From Onchidella celtica (taxonomy: Eukaryota; Mollusca; Gastropoda; Systellommatophora; Onchidiidae): a stretch of 64,000 bases of DNA. Shown one piece after another: positions 1-12,405 of this stretch (positions within the stretch are counted from its first letter, which is position 1; each line of letters opens with the position of its first letter). The notes beneath the pieces were generated by a model. The model had not been told where the DNA came from, searched no databases, and was given only the letters and a program-made list of their open reading frames with translations. Both the position numbers and the translations under genes were made by a program. The stretch spans positions 24,091,340-24,155,339 of the forward strand of contig OZ007570.1 of NCBI GenBank assembly GCA_963931925.1, given 5' to 3'.

Positions 1-70
1 TATTTCAAGATATTGCAGACGCTGAATAATGTTTCGGAGTTGAAAATATTCAACTTAAATTGGGGAGTTG

Positions 71-640
71 TGTAGCATCTGCAAGCTATCCCTTGCCCTC
101 CCCCGTTTTCTTGTTACACTGGTGAGCATGTGTTCATTTCTTCTTGACAACCGCTAGAGTGTACTGTACTCCGTGACCTGACCTTCTTCTCCTAGTGAGT
201 AGTTTTTTCCTCGCCCGCTTGTTGTCAGGTGTTTTGACTCGTTCAGTAAATATTAGTATGTTCCCGAACATTCGATAACACTGTGGAGAAGGATGTTTAC
301 GCCAGATTTGGCCTTGAGTGATGTAACCTGATGACGTATTGATGCGTGATTGGTTAGTTTGTGCGAGGGCAAAGGTAACGTTTATTTCGGGAACTTTCTG
401 TAGGAATGTTTATATATATAGACCTGTGTGAGTGGTTGGTGGGGTGAGTAAGTGAGTTTCCTTTTGTGTGGCGTAGATATTTAGTTTCGCTGGCGTCTTC
501 CTAGTAATTTATTGTTCACTATACAGTTATTAAACTTTAGTATTATTTAATCTATCGTCGGATCTCGTGTTTATTTATTTTACAGCTGTGATAGTTTCGT
601 TTTCTAAAGGGTTGTAGTTAGATCAACTAACTCCCCCCTA
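71..640 (+). repeat. LTR-like AT-rich segment (tentative)
   Basis: A purine-rich stretch near 58-70 is followed by TGT, and a TATA-like run lies at about 408-420. AT-rich sequence with possible processing signals follows at 520-600. This order resembles a retrotransposon LTR, but no partner LTR, clear CA terminus, primer-binding site or target duplication was found. It could equally be ordinary non-coding DNA. Confidence 0.2.
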
Positions 641-659
641 CTATAACGTGCTAGAACAA

Positions 660-1090
660 CCTCAGCTGTTACAATCGCCTTCAATGCGACAAACCAGTGT
701 CTTGAGTGATCACTCTCAAAATTTATGTCTCTCTCAACGCGACGAACCAGTGTCCTCTGTTATCACTGTCAAAAATGTATCGCTCTCTCAATGCGACGAA
801 TCGAAAATATATCTCTCTCTCAACGCGATAAATTTGGAATATCTCTCTCTTCTCAAAACGCGCACACGCAGTGTCCTCTGTTACCACTGCAAAAATTCTC
901 AAAACGCGAACACGCAGTGTCCTCTGTTACCACTGCAAAAACTCTCAAAACGCGAACACGCAGTGTCCTCTGTTACCACTGCAAAATTATTCTCTCTATA
1001 TTCGACGTGAAATTAGCACGTGATCAAAAATTTATTCTCTCTCTCTCTCACATATCAATACCAGATTACAATTCAACGTGGTTTTAGCAC
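660..1090 (+). repeat. 46-bp minisatellite with degenerate upstream copies
   Basis: Three near-identical 46-bp units sit at about 852-990; the word CAGTGTCCTCTG recurs at 46-bp spacing (869, 915, 961). Degenerate copies with CAACGCGACGAA and CTCTCTCAA extend left to about 660. The two overlapping 120-residue open frames here are by-products of the repeat and are not called as genes. Confidence 0.75.
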
Positions 1091-3350
1091 GTGAAACACA
1101 TCAGGCATATATTGTAAACATAGCAATGTCAATATACTAGTTTAAAGTTTATAAGGAAGGAAAAAAAAAATACATTAAACAGGACGGTAGACTCACAAGG
1201 AAGACGAACGATAACAGACCCTACAAGTCCTAACTTATGTTACAGAAGTTTAAGAAAAAGACAGGAGAGACATCTTCCTAAAGAAATGTGAGGAAGCAAG
1301 AGGAACGCCACAATCTATACGAATAATGGATCCCTAATAGAACTATTCACAGAGAAGCAAATCCCCCCGAGTTATCAATAGCCACCAAGGCACTCCAATA
1401 TCCTTCGTAATGGCAAAGAAGATATGCTAAACTATGATCCCAACCAACCTCCCGCTCTTAAACTAAACATATAGTAAAGGAAAAAAAGCCTGTAAAGACT
1501 GAGAGCGGAAAGCACCTCGCCCTCCTCAAAACTGACAATCAGATGGTTCACTTAACTTTTACTGGAGGAATTCAGATGGTGATGTCCTCAATCCATAGCT
1601 CGTTCCAATTCCAAAAAAAATGTCGTCTTTCTGTTACAGGTAGATATCTAAGGTGAATGGTGTCCCTCGCCGGTGTCGTCGGGTCAATGGGATGATCAGC
1701 TCGTTATATGAAATTGAACCAAAATGTTATATTAATACAAATTGCCTATAACCTATCTGTCTCTTAATCTAAAGCAAAAAAGACCTGAAATCACAATGTT
1801 ATAACAGTACAATATGAAATAATTAACTAAATTGCAATCGATGGATCTAAGGGTAAGTCTGTCAATAGATTTTAAGATTAATGTATCCAAATGGCATGGC
1901 AAGATAAAGGTTCTTTAGGGTGTCCCTCTCCAGTGTTACGAACTGGACTGGGGGATAGTGCCCTCCAGTGTTAGAGATTTGGTATTATGACTGCATTTTA
2001 AATCGAGAGGTATTTACTATTTAATCTTTCGTACCATGCCACACACTAAGAACAATCTGAATAAGTTTCATAAACAGACCTGCAGGGCCACAAATTTAAT
2101 TACATTAAATTTCCTAACAATTTTGTCTAGATCTATTACATACTAAAGACAACATCAGCAGCATCAAATGAAAATTCAATAATATGTCACTAGAAGTCTT
2201 CTCTAGATTCCTATATTGTTATGATCATTCTGACTCACTAACAATTTGAGTACCAGTTATATATCTCTCAGATATAGTCTGCCTACTATCTATCAAGCAA
2301 TATACTAATATCGTCTCTGGCGACGATGTCATCTCAGCTATTTGTGCCTACCGCTTATAATGGATCAAGCTCGTCAGTATAAACTGACGTAGTTAAGTCT
2401 ATTGGATCTACTCTAGGATGGGCTGGCAATCCCCAGCCTCATCCAGACAAATCAATCCCAATTCACAGATGTGTATGCCAAACATTCATACTAGTTGCAA
2501 GTCAATATAAATCTTTGTCTTGCATTCTTGGGTAGCACTCCTAGTATATGCGGCAATCCTGTCCTACTGGATAAATTATGTTCAGCTCCTCGTTCATTGT
2601 TGAATCATCAATGGACAAACACTTACGCTTGGTCCCTGGTATTAGAAAAACCAGGGAACAGTAGACAATAGCAGTGGGCATATCTCATTCAAGCATATGG
2701 CTTCATCTCAATGTCTATAGTGGACTAGACATGAATCGAACAGACTTATGATTCTTCAGGCAGAATCGTGCCGACGCCTGCACAGATTGGAATTTTCTGT
2801 ATGGAGTAATGGACATAGGTATGGCTACGCTTTTATACTGTGCAGCCACCTGCAAATTACCGTCCAAATCCCTAGATTTGATTGGTGCATCCATGCGAGC
2901 TCATCTCGCAGTATTAATATATTCTACGTGGGAGTTGGTCACGGCCTTGTACTAAAAACAGACAAGGTCAATTTAAAATGTCAAAACAATTACTGAAATC
3001 TTTAAACCCTCGTGCTTTCTACATTTTATGTACGAATTTCTGAACGCGACTAAGCGTCTTAAACTATCTATCCTTATTCACCCCTTCTCTTCCCTTCTAA
3101 GTGTTCATCAAAATCACGGGGTCGAGAATTGCACTGTCACTCCTAACTTATCCATTTATTCTATCTCGCCCCACTTTCTTTCCATCTCTAAGAAAAAGTG
3201 TTTCAAAAACAAACTGTTCACGAGAACAGTTCAAGGACAAAATTACGCTGGTTATAATCAACGAGACCGTGAAAAATCAACTCCTTGCAAGCCGTGACCC
3301 AGCACGGCAATTATAGTACTTAAACCATGACACTCGTTGTCTATCTTATG
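1091..3350. other. Intergenic, no gene recognised
   Basis: AT-rich DNA on both strands with only short, low-complexity or unrecognised open frames. No domain, repeat family or splice-bounded conserved exon could be supported. Confidence 0.5.
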
Positions 3351-3351
3351 C

Positions 3352-3853
3352 GGGGCCATACAACTCACTACACGCTACACGGGACTCGCTACATGCTACA
3401 CGCGTGTAGAAAGAAATGAACATGCTCACTTTTTTGCTACACGTCTAGTTCTAGATCCGGCGAACATGGACGACTACAAGGAAAAATTGATTGAAATGGC
3501 ATTGTAAGTACTGTACGACATCCTCGTATAATTGAAAAAGAGTTCTTCATCAGGATTCTCAAGAAGATGACGGAATGTACGCTGGAACTCTCCTCGTGAT
3601 TCTCTGAGAAGGAAATGTTCTCGGCACCATATGCTTTGTCTCTTTCGTTTTCTTCTCCTTCGTAACAAAAGCAGAATCAGAACATCTTCTTCGTCGGAAG
3701 AATTCATCTTCGGAGAAAATAAAACAAAATCCCTCTGTCTCTGGCAAAATATGAAGCATGTAGCATGATAGTGTGAAGTTATATAGCCCAGGGCATGAAA
3801 CGTGTAGCGTGTAGCATGTTGCGTGTAGCATGTAGCGTGTAGTTCTATGACCC
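3352..3853 (-). mobile_element. Non-autonomous PIF/Harbinger-type element
   Basis: The ends are inverted: left GGGGCCATACAACTCACTAC, right the complement of GGGTCATAGAACTACACGC, each continued by TACACGCTACA-type subterminal repeats. Between them, on the minus strand (3707-3474), is a 77-residue frame with an Arg-rich start, then WCREHFLLRESRGEFQRTF and YTRMSYSTYNAI. This is the layout of the N-terminal helical region of Harbinger/HARBI1-type nucleases (family knowledge). The DDE catalytic part is missing, so it is an internally deleted derivative. The 3-bp target duplication expected for the family was not clear. Confidence 0.6.
3474..3707 (-). pseudogene. Harbinger-like transposase N-terminal remnant
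   Basis: A 77-residue open frame on the minus strand begins MNSSDEEDVLILLLLRRRRK and keeps the residues typical of the region preceding the DDE nuclease in PIF/Harbinger transposases, including FFNYTRMSYSTYNAI. It stops before any catalytic aspartate. The flanking inverted repeats show that it lies inside a MITE-like deletion derivative. Recognition is from pattern memory, not a search. Confidence 0.5.
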
Positions 3854-5261
3854 GTCAGCCTTACTCACGTTTTGCCATTCAGATTGGATCAGTGGGCATT
3901 TGAAGATTACCTGGTGATGTCATTTACACTGAAGCTATTCCTGTAGTGCTCCGGTATGGCCGAGTTTAATCAGAGAGTGTCATGGAGAGGTGTTACTGTT
4001 TGTCGATGCATTATGGAGCTCTTGTCTTGAATAAGAGCACTTCCAGCTCTTGCAATTGCTCAATCGTCTTTTCCACAGGACACTAAATAATGTATTCTCC
4101 GTGTAATGAAAAATATTGGTTTCTGTTAGTGCAAAGTCGACTTCTCCATGGTACAAAACTGTCAGCAGAGAAGTTTGATCTATTCAGATTTTATTCTACA
4201 GCCTGCAATTTTTCATTGGAGTGGTTTTTTAATTTTCTCTTGACAGATTTAGTTCACATTTTTTCCACCAGAAACAGCTCTTATCTTTCCGTGTTCTGTT
4301 TGGAGGCATTGTGCAGGATGTACCACTGATATTAAAGGCTATTAAATGTTCGGTCTTTTCGATCTTTTTAAGCGATGCCAACATTACTGGTAGTAATTTT
4401 AATGTTACAGCAAGTGTTGGACATGAATAATAATGAAATTTTGTATAGGTCTACAAGTATGACTTAGAATAGATCTAAGTGGCTCGTGTTAGGTGTAAAT
4501 ATCTACTTTCTGTATAAATTGATTTAGGCCCTCGCTACATTAGATCTAACGTAACAGACTCCAGACCCAAATTTTGAAACCATTTGTTTGTTAAAATCAT
4601 AAGAAGGAAATCTTTTATAAGAAGGCTAGCTAAATTATTGACCTATACGTCCCCCAATTAGATCTTATTAATTCGGAATGTAATTTTGAGTTCCAGTCAA
4701 CTCACAAAGTGAAAGTTATGGCGTGAAATTCTTGGCCCAAATTATGACTAGATTCCGATTAAAGTATAATAATAAGCATTTATGAAAAACCGGAATCAGT
4801 TGGGATGATAAAACCAAAAAAAAAAATTAAGATCGGGTCGCTTTACCGAAGAATTTGCGCAATATTAGTGCAGTACCGCAATTGCAACTGCGGGTTCGCC
4901 GTAATAATCTATACTCAGCTGTTCACATGTACTGCCGTGACCACCTTTTTGGGTGTAGTGTCCCCCCACCTCCCGGATGTCTAGACTTTTCCCCTGTGTT
5001 ACAGTTCTTCAACCAGGGTTAAAAATAGGATAGAGGATGCCTGGCAATGGGTAGACGGCATCCTATTTTATCTCCCCACTGTGAATTATCCTGAAGTTTG
5101 TTTTTGTTTTGTTTTGTTTTGTTTTGCTGGGGGGCGGGGGTAACCTTTTCCCCCTTTTCTTCACGTTCCTTTCCTCTGACAATCTGTCTCTGCCACACAT
5201 AAAAACACGCGAAAACACATACACATAATTATTAATATATACAAATGACACATATATAGCA
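3854..5261. other. Intergenic, no gene recognised
   Basis: AT-rich sequence with A and (TTTTG)n runs near 4810 and 5100-5130. No open frame with a recognisable domain on either strand. Confidence 0.45.
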
Positions 5262-5370
5262 TTTTTATGGTTGGAAATAATGTGGAACTATCAAAGTACA
5301 GATCAACATAGCTCTTGAGATCAGGGATGTTGGTAGTCCATCGATTCCGCTGAAGACGTAGTCTGTGAAC

Positions 5371-6902
5371 TCATCGATGGGAGCGCATATGGCTCCGCAG
5401 TCCAAGACTGGATGCACACAGGCGCCCGCAGGTGTCGCAACGGTAATCTGTTGTTTGAGCTGGGGCGGACACTGTTCCATGGCGTCTGCCCTTTGCTTCT
5501 TTATGACGCTGTTTCCTGTTCCGTTCGAAACCAGCTGTCGCTCTATAGATGAGCGACCCCCATGCCTGTCTGTTTACAGCTGTGGTTTCGAGCTCACGTG
5601 GCTGGATGCCGCTCCATCTGAGGTTGCTCTTTAGGGTGTCCTTGTATCGCAGTTTGGGCCTTCCTTGTCTGCGTGAGCCCTGCTTAAGCTCACCATACAT
5701 GAGCTGTCTGGGGATGAGGCTGTCGTCCATTCTGATGACATGGCCAGTCCAACGTAGTTGGGCCTTCATCAGGATTAACTCGGTACTTGATGAGCCAGCC
5801 CTGTCTAGCACTTCTTGATTCGTAATTCTGTCCTGCCAACGGATGCCCATGATCTTGCGCAGCGATCCCATATGAAACTGTTCTAGTTGCTTGATGTGTC
5901 GGCGATATAAGGTCCATGTTTCACACCCATAGAGTGGTGAAGAAATGACTACAGCTTTGTAAAGCTTGACCTTTGTTGACAGTCTGATGCCTTTCTGTTG
6001 GAGGACTTTCACTCTCAGTCTTCCAAGTGCTTGGTTGGCCTTTTGGATTCTGGAAGTGATCTCTTTATCCAGTGATCCGTCTGCTGAAATGATGCTGCCC
6101 AGGTACTTGAAATTATCCACGCATTTCAGCTGGACTCCGTCTATGGTCATGTTTGGTTGGGGCCGGGTTGTGTTCGGGGCAGCTTGAACTAGGACCTCCG
6201 TTTTGTCCAGGCTGAGTGTCAGTCCAAAGAGCCTTGACGCCTCTGCAAAGCGGTCGACAATCTCCTGAAGATGATTTTCCTTATGTGCCATGAGGGCGGA
6301 GTCATCCGCAAACAAGGCTTCAAGGATGAGTTTCTCCACTGTCTTGGTTCGAGCGGAGAGACGGCGGAGGTCAAAGGCGGATCCGTCCGAGCGGTACCTG
6401 ATGTACACACCCAGATCCAGGTCTTTCACAGCGTGAAGTAAGACCTGCGAGAAGAACACGTTGAACAGTACAGTGGCAAGTACACAACCCTGTTTAACTC
6501 CATTAGAGATGTTAAAGGAGTTTGTGTAGTCTCCGTTAGAGAGGACTTGACCAGTCATGTTGTCATGGAAAAGCCGTATCAGCATGGTGAACGGGTGGGC
6601 AGCCCAGCTTCATTAGGATGGTCCAGAGAGCTTCTTTGTTGACGGTGTCGAATGCTTTTGGTCAGATCTATAAATAGTGCATATAGATCCATTTGTTGTT
6701 TGATGCACTTCTCCTGGACTTGTCTTACAGCAAAGACCATGTCTGTGGTGCTGCCACCAGGGCGGAAGCCACACTGTGCCTCAGGCAGGATGCTCTCCGA
6801 GACGCTTGCTATCAGTCTGTTGAGGAGAATGCGAGCCATGATCTTTCCAGCAATAGAGAGCAAGGATATCCCCCTGTAGTTTCCACAGTCTGCCTTCGTT
6901 CC
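5371..6902 (-). pseudogene. LINE reverse transcriptase C-terminal half plus C2H2 finger
   Basis: Resumes the host LINE after the nested insertion: KGTKADCGNYRGISLLSIAGK, then CGFRPGGSTTDMVF. Two frameshifts (near 6655 after FIDLTK and near 6590) precede GVKQGCVLATVLFNVFF, the palm motif LFADDSALMAH, LGSIISADGSLDKE and YGCETWTLY. The last residues form one C-x2-C-x12-H-x3-H finger (5374-5436), likely a nucleic-acid-binding tail of the element protein. The upstream part of the same RT (GKAPGKDGIPAEIYK) is at 8858-9171. Confidence 0.85.
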
Positions 6903-8857
6903 CTTGTTAATAATAATAATAATAATATATACATTTATATAGCGCCAGGACTAAAACATTAAAAGCTCTAGGCGCTGTACACAGTAAAAAATCATAAAAG
7001 CACATTCAAATAAACTTACACACACACAGACAAACTAGTTTTATACATCCATAGCAAGCTATAAAATTCAGTTTTTTAAAAGAAATGTTTTTAACCTGTT
7101 TTTAAATATGTTTAGAGAGGCAGAATTTCGAACCTCTTGTGGTAAAGAATTCCACACACAGGGACCAAAACAACTAAAAGCTCTATCTCCATAATTTGAT
7201 GTTTTACACCTGGGAACAACCAGTTTGTTTTCTGTAGTAGATCTTAAAAATCTATCAGACTTATGTTTTTTCAAAAGTTCCGAAAGATAGGAGGGAGCTG
7301 AACCTTCAAGACATTTGTAAACCAAAACTGCAGCTTTAAATTTTATTCTGTTTTCAACAGTAAGCCAGTGAAGTTGGTCAATAAGGCTTGAGGCAGATTC
7401 TCTTTTTGATTTTCTAAAAATCAGTCTAGCTGCATTATTCTGAATTATCTGAAGGCGTTTTATTTTGTTGCTCGGAATTCCAAAGAGCAGAGAGTTACAA
7501 TAATCAAGCTTTGAAAACATAAGTGAAGTGATAAGTATTCGAGTTGCCTCTTGGGATATGAATGGACGAATAGAGCTGATGTTTTTTTAATTGAAACATT
7601 AATGATCGACATAATGAACTTATTTGATTTTCCATGCTGAGATCTGATTCTAAAATTGTGCCTAAGTTTTTAACTTTATTCACGTTTGCTACAGTGCTTT
7701 CACCAAGATTTAATTTTACATTTTTAATTGCAGTAATTTGTCTTTTCTTTCCAATAATCATAACTTCTGTTTTGTCTTCATTTAGCTTTAGTTTGTTTTG
7801 GTTCATCCATTCTTTTGTGTCCATAATACACTTTTCACTATCTTTTATAATATTGTCAACATGACCTAAAGTCGTACCAGGGTGATATAGTTGGACATCA
7901 TCAGCATACTGATGGTAATAAAAACCATGATCTTTAAAAATATTAGACAGGGGCCCAATGTACATAATAAAGAGAGTGGGACCTAAAACTGAGCCTTGTG
8001 GAACACCATATGGCAATATGTATTCTTTTGATTTTATGTTATCTGTTACAACAATTTGTTTTCGGTCACATAGATAGGACCTGAACCATTTCAGAGCTAT
8101 ACCAGAGATCCCATAGGTTGCTTCTAATCTGCAAAGAATAATTTCATGATCTATAGTGTCGAAGGCAGCTGATAGATCAAGAATGTTTAAACACGAAACC
8201 AAGCCCTTGTCCAGTAATCCAAACAAATCATTAACAATCCTTAATAAAGCAGTTTCAGTGCTACAATTTGCACGATATGCTGACTGGAATGATTCACAGA
8301 GAGCGTTATTGTTTAGATGACCAAGTAGTTGTTTTAAAATTACTTTCTCTAAAATCTTTGATAAAAATTGAAGATTAGATACTGGTCTATAGTTTTTCAA
8401 GTTTTCAGAGTCAAGATTAACTTTCTTAAGCAAAGGTTTAACGAGTGCAACTTTATAGGTCTCTGGCACAGCACCTGTACATAAAGAAGTGTTAATAATT
8501 TTTGTGATGGATGGTAAAAGATCAGGTAAGCATTTTTTTAACAAGTCTGTGGGCATGGGATCTAGTTCACATTGCTTAGTAGCAGCAGAACAAATTATGT
8601 CATTGATTTCATCACTGGTAACTTCACTGAAACAAGAAAGATTATTCCCAACAAATACAGAATTTTCACTAGTTATATCACAACTACTTAAATTGTCTCT
8701 AATTTTTTCTATTTTGTCCATGAAGAAGTCCCCAAATGCATTAGGCAGATGTTCCTTTTCTGTTGAAGTTGGCAGGTTGATCCTTTTCTGTTTGCCCAAC
8801 AAATCATTGGACAAATTGAATAATTTAGGCCAAATTGAAAAATTGTTCTTGTATAAT
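6903..8857 (-). mobile_element. 5'-truncated CR1/L2-type LINE nested in the other LINE
   Basis: Inserted between the host LINE codons for LYKN and KGTKAD. Reading the minus strand, it starts within the EN-RT linker (NFSIWPKLFN), carries a nearly open RT and ends in a (ATT)n tail at about 6905-6925, typical of this group. A single-base indel in the A7 run near 7590 breaks the frame. It lacks the endonuclease, consistent with incomplete reverse transcription during insertion. It must be younger than the LINE it interrupts. Confidence 0.85.
7068..8857 (-). pseudogene. CR1/L2-type reverse transcriptase (one frameshift)
   Basis: RT motifs in order on the minus strand: LKNYRPVSNLQFLSKILEK, SAYRANCSTETALLRI, LDLSAAFDTIDHEI, GVPQGSVLGPTLF, and the catalytic YADDVQLYHPG. 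The frame switches near 7590; the downstream part (7520-7068) reads FSKLDYCNSLLFGIP, RLIFRKSKRESASSLIDQLHW and AFSCFGPCVWNSLPQEVR, the standard C-terminal region of CR1/L2/Rex-type elements. One indel separates it from an intact RT, so the insertion is fairly recent. No endonuclease is present in this copy. Confidence 0.85.
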
Positions 8858-9171
8858 GCCGCTATAGTGGCATCTCGGGGGTCTGCAGGCATACATTCTG
8901 ACTCCCAGATGGTCAAAAGAACGTCGTGAAATGCTCTGGCAGCTGTAGTTCCAAGCATCTTATAAATTTCTGCAGGGATTCCGTCTTTTCCTGGAGCTTT
9001 GCCGCAGTTCATCTGTTTGATGGCAGTCCCGACCTCATCTTCACTAGGCGGGAGATCAAGGTCATCTTTTAGTGGCTTCTGAGGTATCTGCCGCAACGCT
9101 TCATGATCGACTGCAGATGGCCGGTTTAGCAGCTGGCGGAAGTGTTCCTCCCATCTTGCCCTAATTCCTTC
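8858..9171 (-). pseudogene. LINE reverse transcriptase N-terminal part
   Basis: Minus-strand frame with RWEEHFRQLL, then QMNCGKAPGKDGIPAEIYKM, the usual RT-0 block of non-LTR elements, and DATIAALYKN, where the host sequence stops. The rest of the domain continues at 6902 with KGTKADCGNYRG, on the other side of the nested LINE. Confidence 0.8.
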
Positions 9172-9837
9172 TTAGTCTTTGATCATGGTTGAACCATCAG
9201 CTGACATCAGGGGGGCTATTCCACCCCCAGAAGGGCCATAGATGGCCTTGGTGGAATTGAACAACATTTTGGAGTTATTGGCGTCAGCGTACTGCTGCCC
9301 TTCCTGTGCTTTCCAGTCCCACCATCTGTCTTGCATATTGCGGAGCTCTCTCTGGGCTCTGGTCTGACAGTCCTTGAATCTGTCGCGCCGTGAGAGACAG
9401 TTTGGGTGATTCTGCCAGTCTACGTAGGCCTTTCTCTTTTCATCCAGCAGTGATTGCATGGCCTCATTGTTGTCGTCAAACCAGTCTTGGTGAAGTTTCT
9501 TCTTTGGACCGAGTGCTGAAGTGGCTGTTTCCGAGACAGCTTCTTTGAACTGGTTCCACTTTTCCTCTGGTCCACCAGTTAGGGGTCCCATCGTTTCAAA
9601 CTTCTCGTCAAGGCTAGTTTGGAATTCCTGCTGGTATTTGGTTGAGAGAAGTCTAGCTGTGTTGAAAGCCGGTCTGATGAGCTTTGGGCGCTTGTGGTGC
9701 GGGGGCACTAGGCGAATGTTGAGCTTGGCTCTAACAAGTCTGTGGTCTGTCCAGCAGTCTGCACCACGCATTGCTTTGGTGATATGGACATCGCTGTTGT
9801 CACGTTGGCGGTGATAATGTAATCGATGAGATGCCAC
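9172..9837 (-). pseudogene. LINE endonuclease C-terminus and EN-RT linker
   Basis: Continues the endonuclease from the frameshift near 9815: GADCWTDHRLVRAKLN carries the conserved D-H pair. A linker of about 180 residues follows, rich in Lys/Arg/Gln, ending MSADGSTMIKD at an in-frame TAA (9172-9174). Translation resumes in the same frame with EGIRARWEEHF, so this is a nonsense change rather than a true end. Confidence 0.8.
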
Positions 9838-10565
9838 TGTTTAGATCGTGGGTGCATCCATGTCGTCTTATACTTATCAGCCTGCCTGAACATGGTATTA
9901 GTTATCAGCAGGTCATGCTCCGCGCATTTGCTCAGTAGAAGGAGGCCATTGCTGTTCATCTTCCCGACTCCATGCTTCCCTGTCACTCCCCTCCATTGGT
10001 CATAGTCTCTGCCAACTCGGGCGTTGAAGTCGCCTAGCACAACGAGTTTATCAGTGGCAGGTGTGGCACGCAGCAGAGTGTCCAAGTCAGCATAGAACTG
10101 CTCTCTGATCTCCTCTGTGTTGGTCATGGTGGGGGCATAGGCGCTTATGATGGTGATAGAGCGCTTGTTGCTGATGGGAAGACGGAGCTTCATAAGTCTT
10201 TCATTGACGCCAGTGGGAAGGAAGGGGATCTGCTTTATGAGACTAGACTTAATGGTGAAGCCAACTCCATGTATTCTGTCCTCATGCAGGGTCTTTCCTT
10301 TCCAGAAGAAGGTATATCCACAGCCTGATTCTGCCAATGATCCCTCCTCAGCAAGCCGGGTTTCACTGATTGCTGCAATGTCGACGTTGTATCTCGGCAG
10401 TTCTTTGGCGATAAGGGCTGTTCTTCTCTGAGGCCTGGAAACATTGTCTCGATCTATGAGGGTACGTATATTCCACGTACCAAGGATTAGTTTTTTTCTT
10501 TTTGAATCGACCGCAGATGGATAAGTGTGCCAGACAGTGTAGGGCAGGCTTTGTTTAGGCCACAT
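9708..10565 (-). pseudogene. LINE AP-endonuclease domain, 5' part
   Basis: The minus-strand frame shows the apurinic-endonuclease fold motifs of non-LTR elements in order: LGTWNIRTL (N), AAISETRL (E), GVGFTIKSSL, IISAYAPT, LVVLGDFNARVG (D, N) and HLIDYI. Frame is lost near 9815; a missing C in a short C run is the simplest explanation, because the next frame resumes with the catalytic-His segment TDHRLV. The domain nicks target DNA to prime reverse transcription. It is inactive here because of the shift. Confidence 0.85.
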
Positions 10566-11260
10566 TTTCTAGGCCCCTCCTTGATAGGGTGAGCAGTGCT
10601 GTCCTAAAGAGGCTGCCCAGTCGCCTGGGATGCTGCCGAAGTTCTCTGCTGCCCTGTACAGAGGACGACGACCACTGGTCCGCAGGCCGCCTACGTGCAG
10701 GCTCGTGGCTAGAACTTCCAGTGGTTACCTCCACCTGTCCCTTTCGCCACTTCCCCATCGCCGCATGGCTTGAGGTTGAAGGCGGGGGGGGGGGGGGATT
10801 GACCTGTGTCGAGTTGCACAGACACCTGTGCGTGAGGTTGATTTAAGTGGGAGAACCGTTGCACAGGGGCAATCCCACTCTCTCGGTAGTAGAAATCTTT
10901 ACCCAGTGGCACGGAGAACCGTTACGCCTGGAGACCTCTTCTGCTGCAGTGGATGACCAGGATGTCTTTGTGTCTCGTCGTGCTCTTGGCGCTACACGGC
11001 GCCTGCTGGAACCGCCTTTTTGACCGTTGGACCACAAGGTGGTCTTATCCGCCCAGTACGCCGGAGCCAGTCTTCGCGTGCATGGGGTAGACAAGCCCCT
11101 CTTACTCACCGAGGGTAACAGACCCGTCGGCTACCCTCACCACGTTTTGCCAGCCAGTCAAAGCCGTTGCCCGGGGTGTGGCCGCTGTTGCATGCAGACA
11201 GCTACTAGGAGCCAGAGGTGAGGGCTGAGTGCCAGGTGGGGACCAATTACGGACGAACTA

Positions 11261-12405
11261 CTCAACTAGAGCATGACATATCCTTCCGTCAGATGTGAGA
11301 GCAGGGATAGAGAGTGACAAAGAAATAGAGGGAGGGAAAGAGAGAAAGAGGGCGAGGGAGAGAGAGGGTGACAGAGAGAGAGAGAGAGGGATACGGACGC
11401 ATAGGAATAAAAAGAACAGAAATGCATTATAATGTATGACCTATGGCAGGGCTAATTAGGACCAACGTTGTATATTTGGGAGTAAAGGCATTGAACTTAC
11501 CTCACTTGTTAACTCGACTACTTCCAAATAAACACCGCTTTTTGTCTTTATTACTTTGCACATGTGTTTGATAGACGCATGCAAAACTGCTTCCTTCAAT
11601 ATTACGAAGGTATTTGACTAGGCTGTGCATGCTTGGTAGATGGTAAGCTTCGTGTTCATATCCTGAAACTTGCATGACCACTGGACACAGGCAAGATGGT
11701 GCCCACAGAAAAACTACCCAGCCAGCATTTTCCCTAAATCAATCAGACCAAGTAGACTCAAGTTTGCTCATGACATCGTAAACTATGTCCCCTGGTTACA
11801 ATAATGGCCCAGCTGCCTGTATCTTCTAGGAAATCCGCCTCTACCTTAAACCTATTGACCTTATAGGTCATGGAAATCCTAGACAAGTCCTTGTCAGACT
11901 GATAAAGTTACGCTGGCTGGGTCATGGTATTTGATCTTGGTTTTTACAGCACTGTCATCGTGTGATGTTCAGTAATCAGTTATTTGTTATTTCACGCTGT
12001 TGTCACGTTTTGTAAAGAACACTACAATTAATGGGACGTTGAAGTGCCACTTCGACATTTATTATCCACTTAGGCTTGCATCAGTAATAGATCGTGTTCA
12101 AAAATACAAGAAAACAATAGGGTACACAGCAAACGTTTTGACCTCCACATGTTTCGTTAATACGGTCGACTTCTTAACCTCATAAAAAATACAAGATAAC
12201 AGCCAAGGATGGCACTCGGCCAACAAAACGAAAGAGCCGGAGAAGCAATTGAACCACCCAGTGAGAAAGTAAGGCGACGGGAGGAGGAGGTAGGCGGTTG
12301 GGAGCACAACCAATAGAGAAACGAAACTTTAAGTTATCCCCACTCACGTGTGATTAGCAGGCAACGACCAGGACCGAATAAGGATTACGCTTTTAGAAAA
12401 CCCGT
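11261..12405. other. Intergenic with GA-rich tract
   Basis: A purine-rich (GAGA) stretch lies at about 11320-11395; the rest is AT-rich DNA without a recognisable gene. Confidence 0.45.

Larger units (their letters stand above)
5262..11260 (-). mobile_element. Decayed full-length LINE with C2H2 tail (host of a nested LINE)
   Basis: On the minus strand, in order: a GC-rich 5' leader (about 11260-10566), an AP-like endonuclease, a reverse transcriptase and a C-terminal zinc finger, then a short 3' end near 5262. The RT is split by another LINE at 6903-8857; removing that block leaves about 4 kb. Visible lesions are a frameshift near 9815, an in-frame TAA at 9172-9174, and frameshifts near 6655 and 6590. 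The endonuclease resembles sequences annotated as craniofacial development protein 2-like in animal genomes. Clade (RTE-like or CR1-like) is not assigned. Confidence 0.85.

Noticed and set aside
9521..10431. Plus-strand ORFs over the LINE endonuclease
   Set aside because: Shadows of the minus-strand coding region, with no motifs of their own.
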